A stretch of 64,000 nt of DNA, taken from Brevibacillus sp051967035. Its GTDB lineage: Bacteria; Bacillota; Bacilli; Brevibacillales; Brevibacillaceae. Both the position numbers and the translations under genes were made by a program. The stretch covers positions 62,001 through 126,000 of the forward strand of contig NZ_JBQCKK010000007.1 in assembly GCF_051967035.1 (NCBI RefSeq). Reading direction: 5' to 3'. Shown here piece after piece: positions 52,192-60,182 of the stretch (its first letter is position 1; the number at the start of each line of letters is the position of its first letter). The notes below the pieces were generated by a model. It ran no database searches. It worked only from the letters and a program-made list of their open reading frames with translations, and was not told the DNA's origin.

Positions 52192-52220
52192 GTTATACTG
52201 CAGACAAATTGTCTGTTTAA
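52192..52220 (-). promoter_or_regulatory. Possible pdhA promoter with palindromic spacer
   Basis: On the minus strand TATAAC (52192-52197) and TTAAAC (52215-52220) are 17 bases apart. The spacer contains the palindrome CAGACAAATTGTCTG at 52201-52215. Confidence 0.4.
52201..52215. repeat. Perfect palindrome, candidate operator at pdhA
   Basis: CAGACAAATTGTCTG is a perfect 7+1+7 inverted repeat. It falls between the putative -35 and -10 elements, where a repressor would block transcription. Confidence 0.5.
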
Positions 52221-52227
52221 TGTGTTA

Positions 52228-52241
52228 TAGTATTGATACTA
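52228..52241. repeat. Second perfect palindrome upstream of pdhA
   Basis: TAGTATTGATACTA is a perfect inverted repeat (6+2+6), 27 bases centre-to-centre from the first palindrome, upstream of the putative pdhA -35. Confidence 0.45.
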
Positions 52242-52338
52242 CAGGGTTTATTTCCTCTCTGTTATCATTTACTATAAAAGCTGTATCAGTTTTTTTCAAG
52301 GCTTAGTTTTACATTTGAGCAAACAGGAGTGTAAATCG

Positions 52339-53073
52339 ATGTCGGAATATGTAAAACGAACGATCGTCAAGGAAGAAGTGCCCAGCCTTCATGTGGACAC
52401 TCCCCGCTCGGTCAAAGTTTACCTCCCGCCGGGCTACAACGAACTTCTGTCCTACCCTGTCGTGTACTGCCAGGACGGGAACGACTTTTTTACGATGGGC
52501 CGAATCGCTACTATCGCCAACCAGCTGATTCTGGAGGAAGGCATCGAGCCGTTTCTCGTCGTCGGCGTCTCGGTTGACCGGAGCAAGCGGACGAGCGAAT
52601 ATTCCCCTGTCGGCGAAAGAAACGCAGCGTACAAACGCTTTTTTTGCGAAGAGCTGCTGCCCTACATCGAGGATCGTTATCCCGTAAGACGCGACAAATC
52701 GTCCCGCGTGCTCGCAGGCGATTCGCTCGGCGGAACCGTAGCGCTGCACCTCGCCCTGGACCATCCCGAGCTGTTCTCGCAGGTACTTGCGCTCTCGGGA
52801 GCTTTTTTCCAGCCGACGCTCGATGCCCTCCAAAGCCGCGAGAGCCTGTCCTGGCTTCGCATCTGGATGGTCGTGGGGCTGGAGGAAACAGCGGTGGAGA
52901 CGCACATCGGGACGTTTGACTTTGTCGACTGGAACCGGAAAGCCAAAAAGCTGCTCGACGCCAAACAGGCACACCTGTCCTATTCCGAGAAGCCGGGCAA
53001 CCACGTCTGGGGCTTGTGGCAAAAAGAGCTTCCGGATGCCTTGCGCTTCTTTTTCCCGCCGCCGCGTCTGTAG
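52339..53073 (+). CDS. Alpha/beta hydrolase (esterase, enterochelin-esterase-like)
   Basis: A 244-residue cytosolic esterase. Nucleophile motif AGDSLGGTVALHL with Ser, preceded by YFNGVF-like PVVYCQDGNDFFTMG; the His is probably in KPGNHVWGLWQ. The lid region fits the putative esterase family (esterase D/enterochelin esterase-like). Start ATG at 52339 has CAGGAG ten bases upstream; a longer TTG frame starts at 52315. Physiological substrate unknown. Divergent from pdhA. Confidence 0.83.
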   Translation: MSEYVKRTIVKEEVPSLHVDTPRSVKVYLPPGYNELLSYPVVYCQDGNDFFTMGRIATIANQLILEEGIEPFLVVGVSVDRSKRTSEYSPVGERNAAYKRFFCEELLPYIEDRYPVRRDKSSRVLAGDSLGGTVALHLALDHPELFSQVLALSGAFFQPTLDALQSRESLSWLRIWMVVGLEETAVETHIGTFDFVDWNRKAKKLLDAKQAHLSYSEKPGNHVWGLWQKELPDALRFFFPPPRL

Positions 53074-53107
53074 CGTATGCTTCCGGCGATGGCGTCTTCG
53101 GCTTCGG

Positions 53108-53302
53108 CTACAGCGAGCCGTTGATTTCCTGGATCTCCTCGTAACCGTAGTAATGGCCATCTACCAGATAAATACCTTGGTGGGTGGCTTTTTCAATTTC
53201 TCCTGCTACCTGCTGCGTATTGTGAAGCACGATGTTGACAATCTTGCTCTCGTCGCGCTTCATCTGGTTTTGCAGGCGCTCACGCTCTTTGGCCGATATC
53301 AT
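53108..53302 (-). CDS. Small Sm-like fold protein
   Basis: A 64-residue protein: a charged helix (SAKERERLQNQMKRDESK) followed by IVNIVLHNTQQVAGEIEKAT, then QGIYLVDGHYYGYEEIQEI. The alternating-strand pattern with VxIxLxNxxxVxGxI, then IxLVDG.xxYxYEEIxxI is that expected of an LSm/Hfq fold. No known family was identified by eye. AGAGGGA precedes ATG by six bases. RNA binding is inference. Confidence 0.55.
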   Translation of the reverse strand: MISAKERERLQNQMKRDESKIVNIVLHNTQQVAGEIEKATHQGIYLVDGHYYGYEEIQEINGSL

Positions 53303-53551
53303 GTTTATCCCTCTTTTCCCATAAGCGTCTACGAGTCAATGGGTATAGTATTGCTTCGCGAGTGAGGAAATACACGCAAGGGAGAGAGAAAAACCCCGTC
53401 ATGCCGGAAGAGCCACTCCTGGACACACGGGGGATGTCTTTACGTTTGTCGGCAGAAACGTCGGGACATGCGTTGGCGGGAAAACGGCCTTTTCGTCGCC
53501 ATGGGAACTTCGGAGACGGGACGAGCGCACACTTGCCCTCGTCTACGGATA
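53303..53551. other. Intergenic stretch without recognised feature
   Basis: About 250 bases between two minus-strand genes. An open frame crossing it on the minus strand has no plausible protein sequence. No terminator, promoter or RNA structure stands out. Confidence 0.4.
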
Positions 53552-54592
53552 TCACGATCCCGAAACCCGTGTGGCTCCCAGCAGTTCCTCCACTACCTCC
53601 AGCACTTTGTCGACGCTGTGCGAATCAATGTGACGGTGGGTCGTAAAGCGGATCACGTATTCGTCGAAATCGACCGCCAGCACCCCTCTGTCTGCAAGGC
53701 GCTTCAGGAAAGCAACTGCCGTCTCCCGAATCGAGTCGGTCCTGACCAGCACGATGTTTGTCTCGACAGGCTCCACGGCAAGCGACAGCTTGCGCAAGCC
53801 TTCGGCGAGCTGCTGCGCCCGCTCGTGATCCTCTTTTAGCCGCTCGGTCATCTCGGTCAGAGCGATGATTCCCGGCGCAGCCAAATAGCCCGCCTGCCGC
53901 AAGCCTCCGCCGAGCTTCTTTCGCCACCATCTCGCTTCTTCGATAAAAGCGCGATCCCCAGCCAAAATGGAGCCTACTGGCGCACTCAGTCCTTTGGACA
54001 AACAAACCTGAACGGTGTCGGCATACTGGCAGAGCGCAGAAACGTCGACTCCCTGGGCCACCGCTGCATTGAACAGTCTCGCTCCGTCCAGATGGACAGG
54101 AATCCCGTGCTTTTGCGCTACCTCGTAGACGCCCTTCATCTGCTCGACCGTGATGACAGCGCCTCCAGCCCGGTTATGCGTATTTTCCAGACAGATCAAT
54201 CTGGTTCGCGGAAAATGAATGTTGTTGCCCCGTATCGCCTTTTCCACGTCTTGCGGGCGCAGGGCGCCGCGTTCTCCCGCGAGTGTCCGGGTCTGCACGC
54301 CAGCCAAAGCCGACATCGCTCCCGCTTCGTAGTAAAAAATATGGGAATCGGCTTCCGCGATCACCTCGTCCCCGTTGACGCAATGGGTCAGCACGGCGAC
54401 CTGGTTGCCCTGCGTCCCGCTGGTGACAAACAATGCCGCTTCCTTCCCGAGTCTTTCCGCGGCAATCTGTTCCAGCCGGTTTACTGTCGGGTCTTCGCGA
54501 TAAACGTCATCTCCCACCTCGGCTTCTGCCATCGCGCGAAGCATCGCTTCTGTCGGTTTGGTGACGGTATCGCTGCGCAAATCGATTTTCAT
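53552..54592 (-). CDS. Low-specificity L-threonine aldolase
   Basis: A 346-residue PLP enzyme. It opens MKIDLRSDTVTKPTEAM, with GDDVYREDPTVNRLEQIAAE, the VTSGTQGNQVA phosphate site, and the Schiff-base Lys in VQVCLSKGLSAPVGS. It splits L-threonine/allo-threonine to glycine and acetaldehyde. GGGGAAG lies about five bases from ATG. It is single on its strand, followed by an intergenic stretch. Confidence 0.9.
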   Translation of the reverse strand: MKIDLRSDTVTKPTEAMLRAMAEAEVGDDVYREDPTVNRLEQIAAERLGKEAALFVTSGTQGNQVAVLTHCVNGDEVIAEADSHIFYYEAGAMSALAGVQTRTLAGERGALRPQDVEKAIRGNNIHFPRTRLICLENTHNRAGGAVITVEQMKGVYEVAQKHGIPVHLDGARLFNAAVAQGVDVSALCQYADTVQVCLSKGLSAPVGSILAGDRAFIEEARWWRKKLGGGLRQAGYLAAPGIIALTEMTERLKEDHERAQQLAEGLRKLSLAVEPVETNIVLVRTDSIRETAVAFLKRLADRGVLAVDFDEYVIRFTTHRHIDSHSVDKVLEVVEELLGATRVSGS

Positions 54593-54722
54593 TCAAGCTT
54601 CCCCTTCCGCCTGTTCGTCTAGCAACTCTATTCGTTCGAACACTTTCCACATTGCATGTGCGATTCCCTCTTTGCTAAGATGAAGAAGAAACCCACTTAC
54701 ATACAGTTAGGAGACTGGACCG

Positions 54723-55025
54723 ATGAAAGTAAAGATTACTCGCAATGCAGCCAAGCAGCTGACCACAATCATGGAACAGGAAGAAGACAAAGACCTGAAG
54801 CTGCGTGTCTATATTACTCATGCGCACGGCGATCATGCCCACTACGGCCTGGCGCTGGACAAACCGACCGAAGAAGATGAAGTAGTCTCCACTGACAAGG
54901 AAATCGACGTTGTCGTGAAAAAAGACGAGCCGCTTCTGGACGGCATCATCGTCGATTACCTGTACCTGCCGCAAGAAGGCTTCGTCATTACCAACCCGTC
55001 CAAAGGAAACACAGGCGACCATTAA
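54723..55025 (+). CDS. IscA/HesB-like protein without cysteines
   Basis: A 100-residue protein with the HesB/IscA fold pattern: MKVKITRNAAKQLTTIMEQ, LRVYITHAHGDHAHYGLALD, then VVVKKDEPLLDGIIVDYLYLPQEGFVITNPS. In A-type Fe-S carriers the first loop reads GGGCSG and a CGCG lies at the C-terminus; here the loop is HAHGDHAH and there is no cysteine anywhere. Cluster binding through Cys is therefore impossible; histidine metal binding is possible. TAGGAG lies ten bases upstream. It terminates at 55044-55084. Confidence 0.7.
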   Translation: MKVKITRNAAKQLTTIMEQEEDKDLKLRVYITHAHGDHAHYGLALDKPTEEDEVVSTDKEIDVVVKKDEPLLDGIIVDYLYLPQEGFVITNPSKGNTGDH

Positions 55026-55043
55026 TCGTCGCGTAGCTGTTAC

Positions 55044-55084
55044 AAAAATCCCCTCTGCTGTCCGTTCAGCCAGAGGGGATTTTT
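55044..55084. terminator. Bidirectional terminator
   Basis: AAAAATCCCCTCTG pairs perfectly with CAGAGGGGATTTTT, with A- and T-tracts, between convergent genes ending at 55025 and 55099. Confidence 0.92.
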
Positions 55085-55098
55085 GCGAGCTGCTAGAG

Positions 55099-57345
55099 CT
55101 AGAGGCACGCCTTCGTGTACAGCTCGGGCGAAAGCTCCGCCAACAGCGGGGCCTGCTCGCCCGACATCTGCATCAGCACGAGACGGTGCACGGGCCTGGT
55201 CATCGCCACATACAGCAGCTTCGCGTCCCATTCGTTGTTTTGATACGCATCCACATCGACCACAATGACCGCGTCAAACTGCAAGCCTTTCGTCAAATAA
55301 GCCGGCATGACGATGACGCCGCCGGGGAACTCGTTGTCCTTGCTGCCAAGCAGCGTCAAATCGGGGACACTCTCCAAAAGCGCTTTGTGCGCCTTCTTGC
55401 TCGCCTGAATCGTTTTCGTGACGATCGCAATCGTCTGCAAGCCTTCCCTTTGCCAAGCGGCAACCCGTACGCTGACATCCGCCCACAGCTTGGCGCGCGA
55501 ATCAGCCTCGACCATGACCGGCTTTTCGCCATGGCGCAAGACGGGCTTCGCCAAGACTGATTCCGGCAGCTCAATCCGGCGTAGCACTTCGTTGGCGCAC
55601 AGCATAATCTCAACCGTCGAGCGATAGCTTTGCGCCAGCGTATAATACGCCGGATGCATCTGCGCGAAAATCCCCTTCGTCAGTTCTTCCCAAGCGTGAA
55701 TGCCGCGATAGCTGTGAATCCCCTGGGCAATATCGCCGACAATCGTCAGCGATTGGCGTTTCGTCGCGAGCGCAATCACAGCAATCTCCAACGCGCTCAA
55801 GTCTTGCGCTTCATCCACGACCGTGTGGTCAAAATGCTCGGCCTTGTTCATTCCTTCGATAATATGCTGCAAGTACAAAAGCGGCGCGATATCCTCCGCC
55901 TCCAGCCGCTCCTGGGCAAACAGCGCCGCCGAAGACTGGCTCACATCCCGGACCACCTCGTCTGCTATGTCCGCAGGGGTGAGCTTGCGCAAAAGCTCCT
56001 CATCCGCAATCAGCTCGCGGTACGAGGTGAAAATATCCAACTGCGGGAAGGAGGCGAGATACGTATCCAGAATGTGCTCCAGCATTTTCTCAAACTTCGC
56101 CAGCCCTTGCTTGTCGAGGTCGACTTTTCGCTCGCGCAAATGCGAAAACAGCTGCTTGTTCATCTCCTGCTTCACATGTTTGCGCAGCGCATCGACCCGC
56201 CGCTGATACGGCAAGGACCCGAATTGCTCCAGAAAAAGCTGCCGAATCGTCTCTCCCGGGATCGTGAAGACCTGATTCGTCTTGTTGTACAGAAAACGCA
56301 GATTCTTGAACGGGATTCTCGTCTCGATCACGTAGCGTATGTACGTTTCCATGGCTTCCCGGCAGGCCAGCGACCCTTTGAAGCGGAGGCGGTTCCGGGT
56401 GATTTCCTGCTCCCGCTCGTCCTGCCCTTCTTCGAAAAACAGTTGCAGCGGTTTGTCCGGGCTTACGATCCGCCAGCCTTTGGGCATAAGCGGCTTCACG
56501 AGTCGCGCCGCCCAGTCCACAAACGTCGATTGCTGAACATCGTCGACGCCAAGCTCGGGAAGCACCTCTGCTATGTAAGTCAGAAACATCCGGTTCGGAG
56601 CGAACACCATGAATTTTTTCGACATCATCGTATCCTGGTAGTTGTAGATCAGGTACGACAGCCGATGCAGCGCAATCGTCGTCTTTCCGCTGCCTGCAAC
56701 CCCCTGCACGACGATCGGCCGATCTTTTTCCGCCCGGATGATGTCATTTTGCTCCGACTGGATCGTCGCGACAATATCTTTCAAACGGCTGTCATTCGTC
56801 AGATTCAGGTTGGCGTTCAAAAATTCGTCAATGAAGCCCTCCTGTAAAAACTCGTCCGGGTGACCCATCTCGCGGTTGATCGTCTCTTTGACGGCCCCGT
56901 CGTAGATGCCGACGATTTTTCCGTCCTCAATCGCGAAGTTGCGCTTCAATCGCACCTCGCCACGCACGATCTCGCGCCCCATCCGGTAAAAGGCGTCCTT
57001 GCTCTCTCCGGAGTAATACAGGCTGGCAATGGGCGCCCGCCAATCCACAACGATCGAATCGAATGTATCACTGCGGACAATTCCTCGTTTTCCGATGTAC
57101 ACCTGATCCAGCTCGTACACCTCGTCCTTGAGAAAATCGACGCGGCCGAAGTACGGCTTGTCGCGGCCGTGATCTTCCAGATAGCGCAAATCTTTTGCCT
57201 TCGCCGCGTTCACGACCTGTTTCACGTAATCATCTGTCGCTTCCCGAATCTCTTCGCGCAGTCGAGTAATCTCTCCGTCGATCAAGGCAATCGTTTCATC
57301 CAGCTTGTTCTGTTCTGCTTCGTAATCGCGGTGTTGGGTACTCAC
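55099..57345 (-). CDS. helD: HelD-like RNA polymerase recycling helicase
   Basis: A 748-residue UvrD-like superfamily I ATPase. The N-terminal coiled-coil arm (about 5-70: LDETIALIDGEITRLREEIRE) is HelD-specific. Helicase motifs: Walker A VQGVAGSGKTTIAL, VVDEAQDLS, IVGDIAQGIHSYRG, VVDVDAYQNNEWDAKLLYVAMTRP. HelD removes stalled RNA polymerase and sigma factor from DNA. Start: GTG at 57345 with AGGGGGG; ATG codons at 57363 and 57351 sit on top of the site. It is downstream of crcB on the same strand. Confidence 0.88.
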   Translation of the reverse strand: MSTQHRDYEAEQNKLDETIALIDGEITRLREEIREATDDYVKQVVNAAKAKDLRYLEDHGRDKPYFGRVDFLKDEVYELDQVYIGKRGIVRSDTFDSIVVDWRAPIASLYYSGESKDAFYRMGREIVRGEVRLKRNFAIEDGKIVGIYDGAVKETINREMGHPDEFLQEGFIDEFLNANLNLTNDSRLKDIVATIQSEQNDIIRAEKDRPIVVQGVAGSGKTTIALHRLSYLIYNYQDTMMSKKFMVFAPNRMFLTYIAEVLPELGVDDVQQSTFVDWAARLVKPLMPKGWRIVSPDKPLQLFFEEGQDEREQEITRNRLRFKGSLACREAMETYIRYVIETRIPFKNLRFLYNKTNQVFTIPGETIRQLFLEQFGSLPYQRRVDALRKHVKQEMNKQLFSHLRERKVDLDKQGLAKFEKMLEHILDTYLASFPQLDIFTSYRELIADEELLRKLTPADIADEVVRDVSQSSAALFAQERLEAEDIAPLLYLQHIIEGMNKAEHFDHTVVDEAQDLSALEIAVIALATKRQSLTIVGDIAQGIHSYRGIHAWEELTKGIFAQMHPAYYTLAQSYRSTVEIMLCANEVLRRIELPESVLAKPVLRHGEKPVMVEADSRAKLWADVSVRVAAWQREGLQTIAIVTKTIQASKKAHKALLESVPDLTLLGSKDNEFPGGVIVMPAYLTKGLQFDAVIVVDVDAYQNNEWDAKLLYVAMTRPVHRLVLMQMSGEQAPLLAELSPELYTKACL

Positions 57346-57394
57346 ACCCATCCCCCCTCTCATCGTTCATTCCCGTGCTTCTTTGTGGTTGTCG

Positions 57395-57760
57395 CTAGGA
57401 TACCTGCCGGGCGAGCCAGATTCCCGCCGCACAAGACAGCAGACCCACTCCGATACTGAGCAGGACATAAGCGAGCCCGCGCAGCCACTCTCCCTCTCCC
57501 CAGAAGGACACGACTTCCAGCGAGAACGTGGAAAACGTCGTGAATCCGCCCATCACGCCCGTCGTGAACAAAAGATACAGCTCAGGGGAAAAGCTTCCCT
57601 GCTCCTTGCCGAACACAAACAAAACACCGATGGCAAACGAGCCGATGACGTTGGCCAGCCACGTGCCTACAGGCCAGCCCGGCAGGTTGGCAACCAGCGC
57701 CAACCCATAGCGAAGCAGCGAACCGACTGCCCCGCCAACAGCTACAGCTACCCATGCCAA
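57395..57760 (-). CDS. crcB: CrcB/Fluc-type fluoride channel
   Basis: A protein of about 121 residues with four helices. Conserved: GGAVGSLLRYGL, LANVIGSFAIGV with the signature Asn, and TTGVMGGFTTFSTFSLEV (pore threonines). A small dual-topology fluoride exporter; many Bacillales carry a pair of crcB genes, but only one is here. Start TTG at 57760 with AGGAGG nine bases upstream; the ATG at 57778 overlaps that site. I found no fluoride riboswitch upstream. Confidence 0.88.
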   Translation of the reverse strand: MAWVAVAVGGAVGSLLRYGLALVANLPGWPVGTWLANVIGSFAIGVLFVFGKEQGSFSPELYLLFTTGVMGGFTTFSTFSLEVVSFWGEGEWLRGLAYVLLSIGVGLLSCAAGIWLARQVS

Positions 57761-57811
57761 TGGCTTCTCCCTCCTCATTTGCGAGACTGGCAGACCGTCC
57801 CAAGGAATAAT

Positions 57812-57842
57812 AAAGACACCCGAGCGTCAAGCAAGGATGTCT
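57812..57842 (-). terminator. Terminator after ynzC
   Basis: On the minus strand GACATCC pairs with GGGTGTC (one G-U pair), followed by a weak T-rich tail. Confidence 0.5.
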
Positions 57843-57863
57843 GTCTGGTCAATACAAGTAACT

Positions 57864-58061
57864 TTAGTGCTTGGGACGATTTTCCTCAAGGTCTTCCACA
57901 TAGCGGATGGAATCCAGATTCGCTCGAAGCGATGTTTTGACCGCTTCGATGTACTTTTGGCGCAGAGCCTTCTGCTCCTGCTTTTCCTCTTCGGTCAAGC
58001 CGATCTCGCGAGATTTCTTGACCAGCTCGTTGATTCGTTTAATTTCCGCGTCAGATACCAC
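57864..58061 (-). CDS. ynzC: DUF896 family protein (YnzC-like)
   Basis: A 65-residue protein: MVSDAEIKRINELVKKSREI, then GLTEEEKQEQKALRQKYIEAV and LRANLDSIRYVEDLEENR. Matches YnzC/DUF896, a short helical hairpin protein often encoded near yneA and lexA in Bacillus, as here. GTG start with GGAGG nine bases upstream. Function unknown. Confidence 0.88.
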   Translation of the reverse strand: MVSDAEIKRINELVKKSREIGLTEEEKQEQKALRQKYIEAVKTSLRANLDSIRYVEDLEENRPKH

Positions 58062-58153
58062 GTTCCGGCTCCTCCCACTCTGTAGTAATGCCGCTCTATT
58101 ATATCATATCAGGCAGAACTGGCAAGATGGCGGGCGCTTAGGAAGCACCCGAA

Positions 58154-58495
58154 TCAGTCGGTTTCCGGAATGAACAAGGTCTGCCCCGGGTAAATCAGAT
58201 TGCTGTCGAGGTTGTTCGCGCTTTTAATATCGAGAACCAGATCGCGCACATCGACCTTTTCTGACCGCTGATGGCGCACGGCGATCGTCCAAAGACTGTC
58301 GCCGGAACGAACCGTCACTTCTTTTCCTTTGGGCGGCTCCTTTTGCGCAGAGGAAGCAAACACCAGTTCGGTCAGCAAGTAAAAAAAGAGAGAAAACGTA
58401 AGCAAAAACAAAAGGGCTTGTCCTCTCGTAATACCAAGACGGGCACGACGCGGCTGTTTTTTCTCCAAACCGTTCGGGATCGACATTGCCTTCAT
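58154..58495 (-). CDS. yneA: LysM cell-division suppressor YneA
   Basis: A 113-residue protein with one membrane helix (about residues 27-48: ALLFLLTFSLFFYLLTELVF) and a C-terminal LysM domain (VTVRSGDSLWTIAVRHQ, then IYPGQTLFIP). In Bacillus YneA is an SOS-induced division inhibitor, divergent from lexA, as here. Start at 58495 has AGGAGG nine bases upstream. LexA boxes lie in its promoter. Confidence 0.88.
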   Translation of the reverse strand: MKAMSIPNGLEKKQPRRARLGITRGQALLFLLTFSLFFYLLTELVFASSAQKEPPKGKEVTVRSGDSLWTIAVRHQRSEKVDVRDLVLDIKSANNLDSNLIYPGQTLFIPETD

Positions 58496-58511
58496 AAACG
58501 ATGACCTCCTG

Positions 58512-58525
58512 CAAACGTACGTTCT
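58512..58525. promoter_or_regulatory. LexA box downstream of the yneA start site
   Basis: CAAACGTACGTTCT has the AAAC-4-GTTC core with one change from consensus CGAAC-4-GTTCG. Confidence 0.5.
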
Positions 58526-58543
58526 GTTTGTTCGTACTCCTAT

Positions 58544-58571
58544 CTTATAGGGGAACATACGTTCATGTCAA
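58544..58571 (-). promoter_or_regulatory. yneA promoter
   Basis: On the minus strand TTGACA (58566-58571) and TATAAG (58544-58549) are 16 bases apart. The spacer contains a LexA box. Confidence 0.75.
58553..58564. promoter_or_regulatory. LexA box in the yneA promoter
   Basis: GAACATACGTTC is a perfect GAAC-4-GTTC palindrome between the yneA -35 and -10. Confidence 0.85.
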
Positions 58572-58762
58572 TCCCCAAACCGTCCGCCTTCCCCCTTTGC
58601 TTCTTTAGCGGCTGTATGCAGTCGGCTCACGTCGGGATGGCACCCGGCAGTACGGTGCTGAAGGTGCTTGCGGCGACCGCTACTCGCCCATCCGCCACAA
58701 TTCGCAAGCGATGTCGAATCGCCTGCCTCCACCCGATCAAAAAATCCTGTTCGCCTCCGAAT

Positions 58763-58776
58763 CGAACTTATGTTTG
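58763..58776. promoter_or_regulatory. LexA box at the lexA -35
   Basis: CGAACTTATGTTTG matches the Bacillus SOS consensus and overlaps the -35 of the lexA promoter. Confidence 0.8.
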
Positions 58777-58802
58777 TCGAACGCAGGCTCCCATGGTATA
58801 AT
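58774..58802 (+). promoter_or_regulatory. lexA promoter
   Basis: TTGTCG (58774-58779) and perfect TATAAT (58797-58802) with 17-base spacing, 39 bases before lexA. Confidence 0.75.
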
Positions 58803-58806
58803 ATAG

Positions 58807-58819
58807 GAAAATATGTTCG
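58807..58819. promoter_or_regulatory. Second LexA-like box near the lexA transcription start
   Basis: GAAAATATGTTCG has one good half-site and one mismatched half-site. It overlaps the expected +1. Confidence 0.5.
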
Positions 58820-58840
58820 AGAAATCAGGGGTGTCTCTCA

Positions 58841-59464
58841 ATGTCAAAACTATCCAGCAGACAACAAGCCATCATCGAATTCATTCGTAAGGAAGTCCGG
58901 GATAAAGGCTATCCGCCATCCGTCCGCGAGATTGGCGAAGCTGTCGGACTTGCCTCCAGCTCCACTGTGCACGGCCATCTGGCGCGTCTGGAAAAGAAGG
59001 GGCTGATCCGCCGCGACCCGACCAAGCCGCGCGCCATTGAACTATTGTCTGAGGAAGACCGCTTTCAGGACAACTTCGAGGACGCTGTCGTTCGCGTCCC
59101 TGTCATCGGGAAAGTAACCGCCGGACAACCGATTACCGCGATCGAGGATGTCGAGGAGTACTTCCCGCTTCCAGAAAATATCGTGACTTCAGACAAGGTG
59201 TACATGCTGCGGGTTTCCGGGAACAGCATGATCGACGCCGGCATTCTGGACGGCGACTACGTGATCGTGCGCCAGCAGCACGTCGCCAACAACGGCGACA
59301 TCGTTGTCGCCATGACAGAAGAAGACGAAGCGACCGTCAAGCGCTTCTTCAAGGAGAAAAACCACTTCCGCCTCCAGCCGGAAAACGCCACGATGGAACC
59401 GATCATTTTGGACAACGTCACCATTCTCGGTAAAGTCATTGGCGTCTATCGTCTCATCCACTAA
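58841..59464 (+). CDS. lexA: SOS repressor LexA
   Basis: A 207-residue repressor. Winged helix at residues 1-65 (RQQAIIEFIRKEVRDKGYPPSVREIGEAVGLASSSTVHGHL). Cleavage dipeptide near 92 in VTAGQPITA, and the S24 protease core with Ser in RVSGNSMIDAGILDGDYV and Lys in DEATVKRFF. ATG with AGGGGTG seven bases upstream. Represses itself and yneA and others through CGAAC-type boxes. Confidence 0.96.
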   Translation: MSKLSSRQQAIIEFIRKEVRDKGYPPSVREIGEAVGLASSSTVHGHLARLEKKGLIRRDPTKPRAIELLSEEDRFQDNFEDAVVRVPVIGKVTAGQPITAIEDVEEYFPLPENIVTSDKVYMLRVSGNSMIDAGILDGDYVIVRQQHVANNGDIVVAMTEEDEATVKRFFKEKNHFRLQPENATMEPIILDNVTILGKVIGVYRLIH

Positions 59465-59548
59465 TCGTTCTCGCCCATGCGCTTTCGAAAACCCGGCTGC
59501 TCCCAATCGCTTGGCGCAGCCTTCGTTGCATCGATACGGGATCACATG

Positions 59549-59577
59549 AAAAAAGGACAGCCCTCGCTGTCCTTTTT
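59549..59577. terminator. Terminator between lexA and DUF456 gene
   Basis: AAAAGGACAGC pairs with GCTGTCCTTTT around a 4-base loop, with A- and T-tracts; convergent genes end at 59464 and 59590. Confidence 0.92.
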
Positions 59578-59589
59578 CGTCTCTCTTTT

Positions 59590-60075
59590 TTATCTGGCGA
59601 GGAAAAACCAGACGATCATGCCCACCTGCAATACGGCTTTGACGACCGCGCTGCCCAAAAAGCCGATCAGCGAGCCGAAGCCTGCCTTGACCGCTTTTTC
59701 CAGCGGCTGCTTTTGCCCGAACAGTTCTACCAACACCACCAGCACAAACGGCAAAAGCAGCATCCCGAACGGCGGAAACACAAAGATCCCGAGAAAAATC
59801 CCTGCGGCCGCAGCCACCGAAGACCATTTGGAGCCCCCGTATTTTTTCACGAAAAACATGTTGGTCAGCAGGTCGGCCCCGTACAGCAGGATACTGAGCA
59901 CCACCATCCCCCACCAGAAAGACGCTGGCAGCCCCGCTCCCGGATCGGCTATGAAAAAGTGGTAGAGCAAAAAGCCTGCCCACAGCAAAATCGTATCCGG
60001 TAAGACCGGCAAGAATATACCGGCGATACTCAGCGCGAAAAGCAACAACACGATGATCCAAAGGAAAATATCCAT
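59590..60075 (-). CDS. DUF456 family membrane protein
   Basis: A 161-residue membrane protein of the DUF456 family. Helices: FLWIIVLLLFALSIAGIFLPVLP, LLWAGFLLYHFF, FWWGMVVLSILLYGADL, VAAAAGIFLGIFVFPPFGMLLLPFVLVVLVE and AVVKAVLQVGMIVWFFL, with the conserved PVLPDT and GSKWSSVAAAAG motifs. Start: second ATG (60075) has better spacing from AGGAG. Function unknown. Confidence 0.85.
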   Translation of the reverse strand: MDIFLWIIVLLLFALSIAGIFLPVLPDTILLWAGFLLYHFFIADPGAGLPASFWWGMVVLSILLYGADLLTNMFFVKKYGGSKWSSVAAAAGIFLGIFVFPPFGMLLLPFVLVVLVELFGQKQPLEKAVKAGFGSLIGFLGSAVVKAVLQVGMIVWFFLAR

Positions 60076-60182
60076 CTCCATGCACTCCTCTCACATACGT
60101 ATTACGAGAAACAGCCGATTCAAGTTGCACGTTTCTTTCCGTGAATGCGTGAAGTCGTTGAGGCGTTGGGGAGGAGCTGTAA

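Larger units (their letters stand above)
52006..52338. other. Divergent pdhA/esterase intergenic region
   Basis: A 333-base region between pdhA and the esterase gene. It holds two perfect palindromes and a possible minus-strand promoter at 52192-52220. No further gene is visible. Confidence 0.6.
58496..58840. other. Divergent yneA-lexA intergenic region
   Basis: About 345 bases carrying both divergent promoters and the LexA boxes described separately. The middle (58572-58762) has GC-rich sequence with short stems but no recognised RNA or gene. Confidence 0.6.

Noticed and set aside
53280..53555. A 91-residue minus-strand frame between the Sm-like and aldolase genes
   Set aside because: No ribosome binding site or plausible sequence; it overlaps both genes.
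57779..57863. Fluoride riboswitch upstream of crcB
   Set aside because: The 85 bases contain only the ynzC terminator and no fluoride aptamer consensus.
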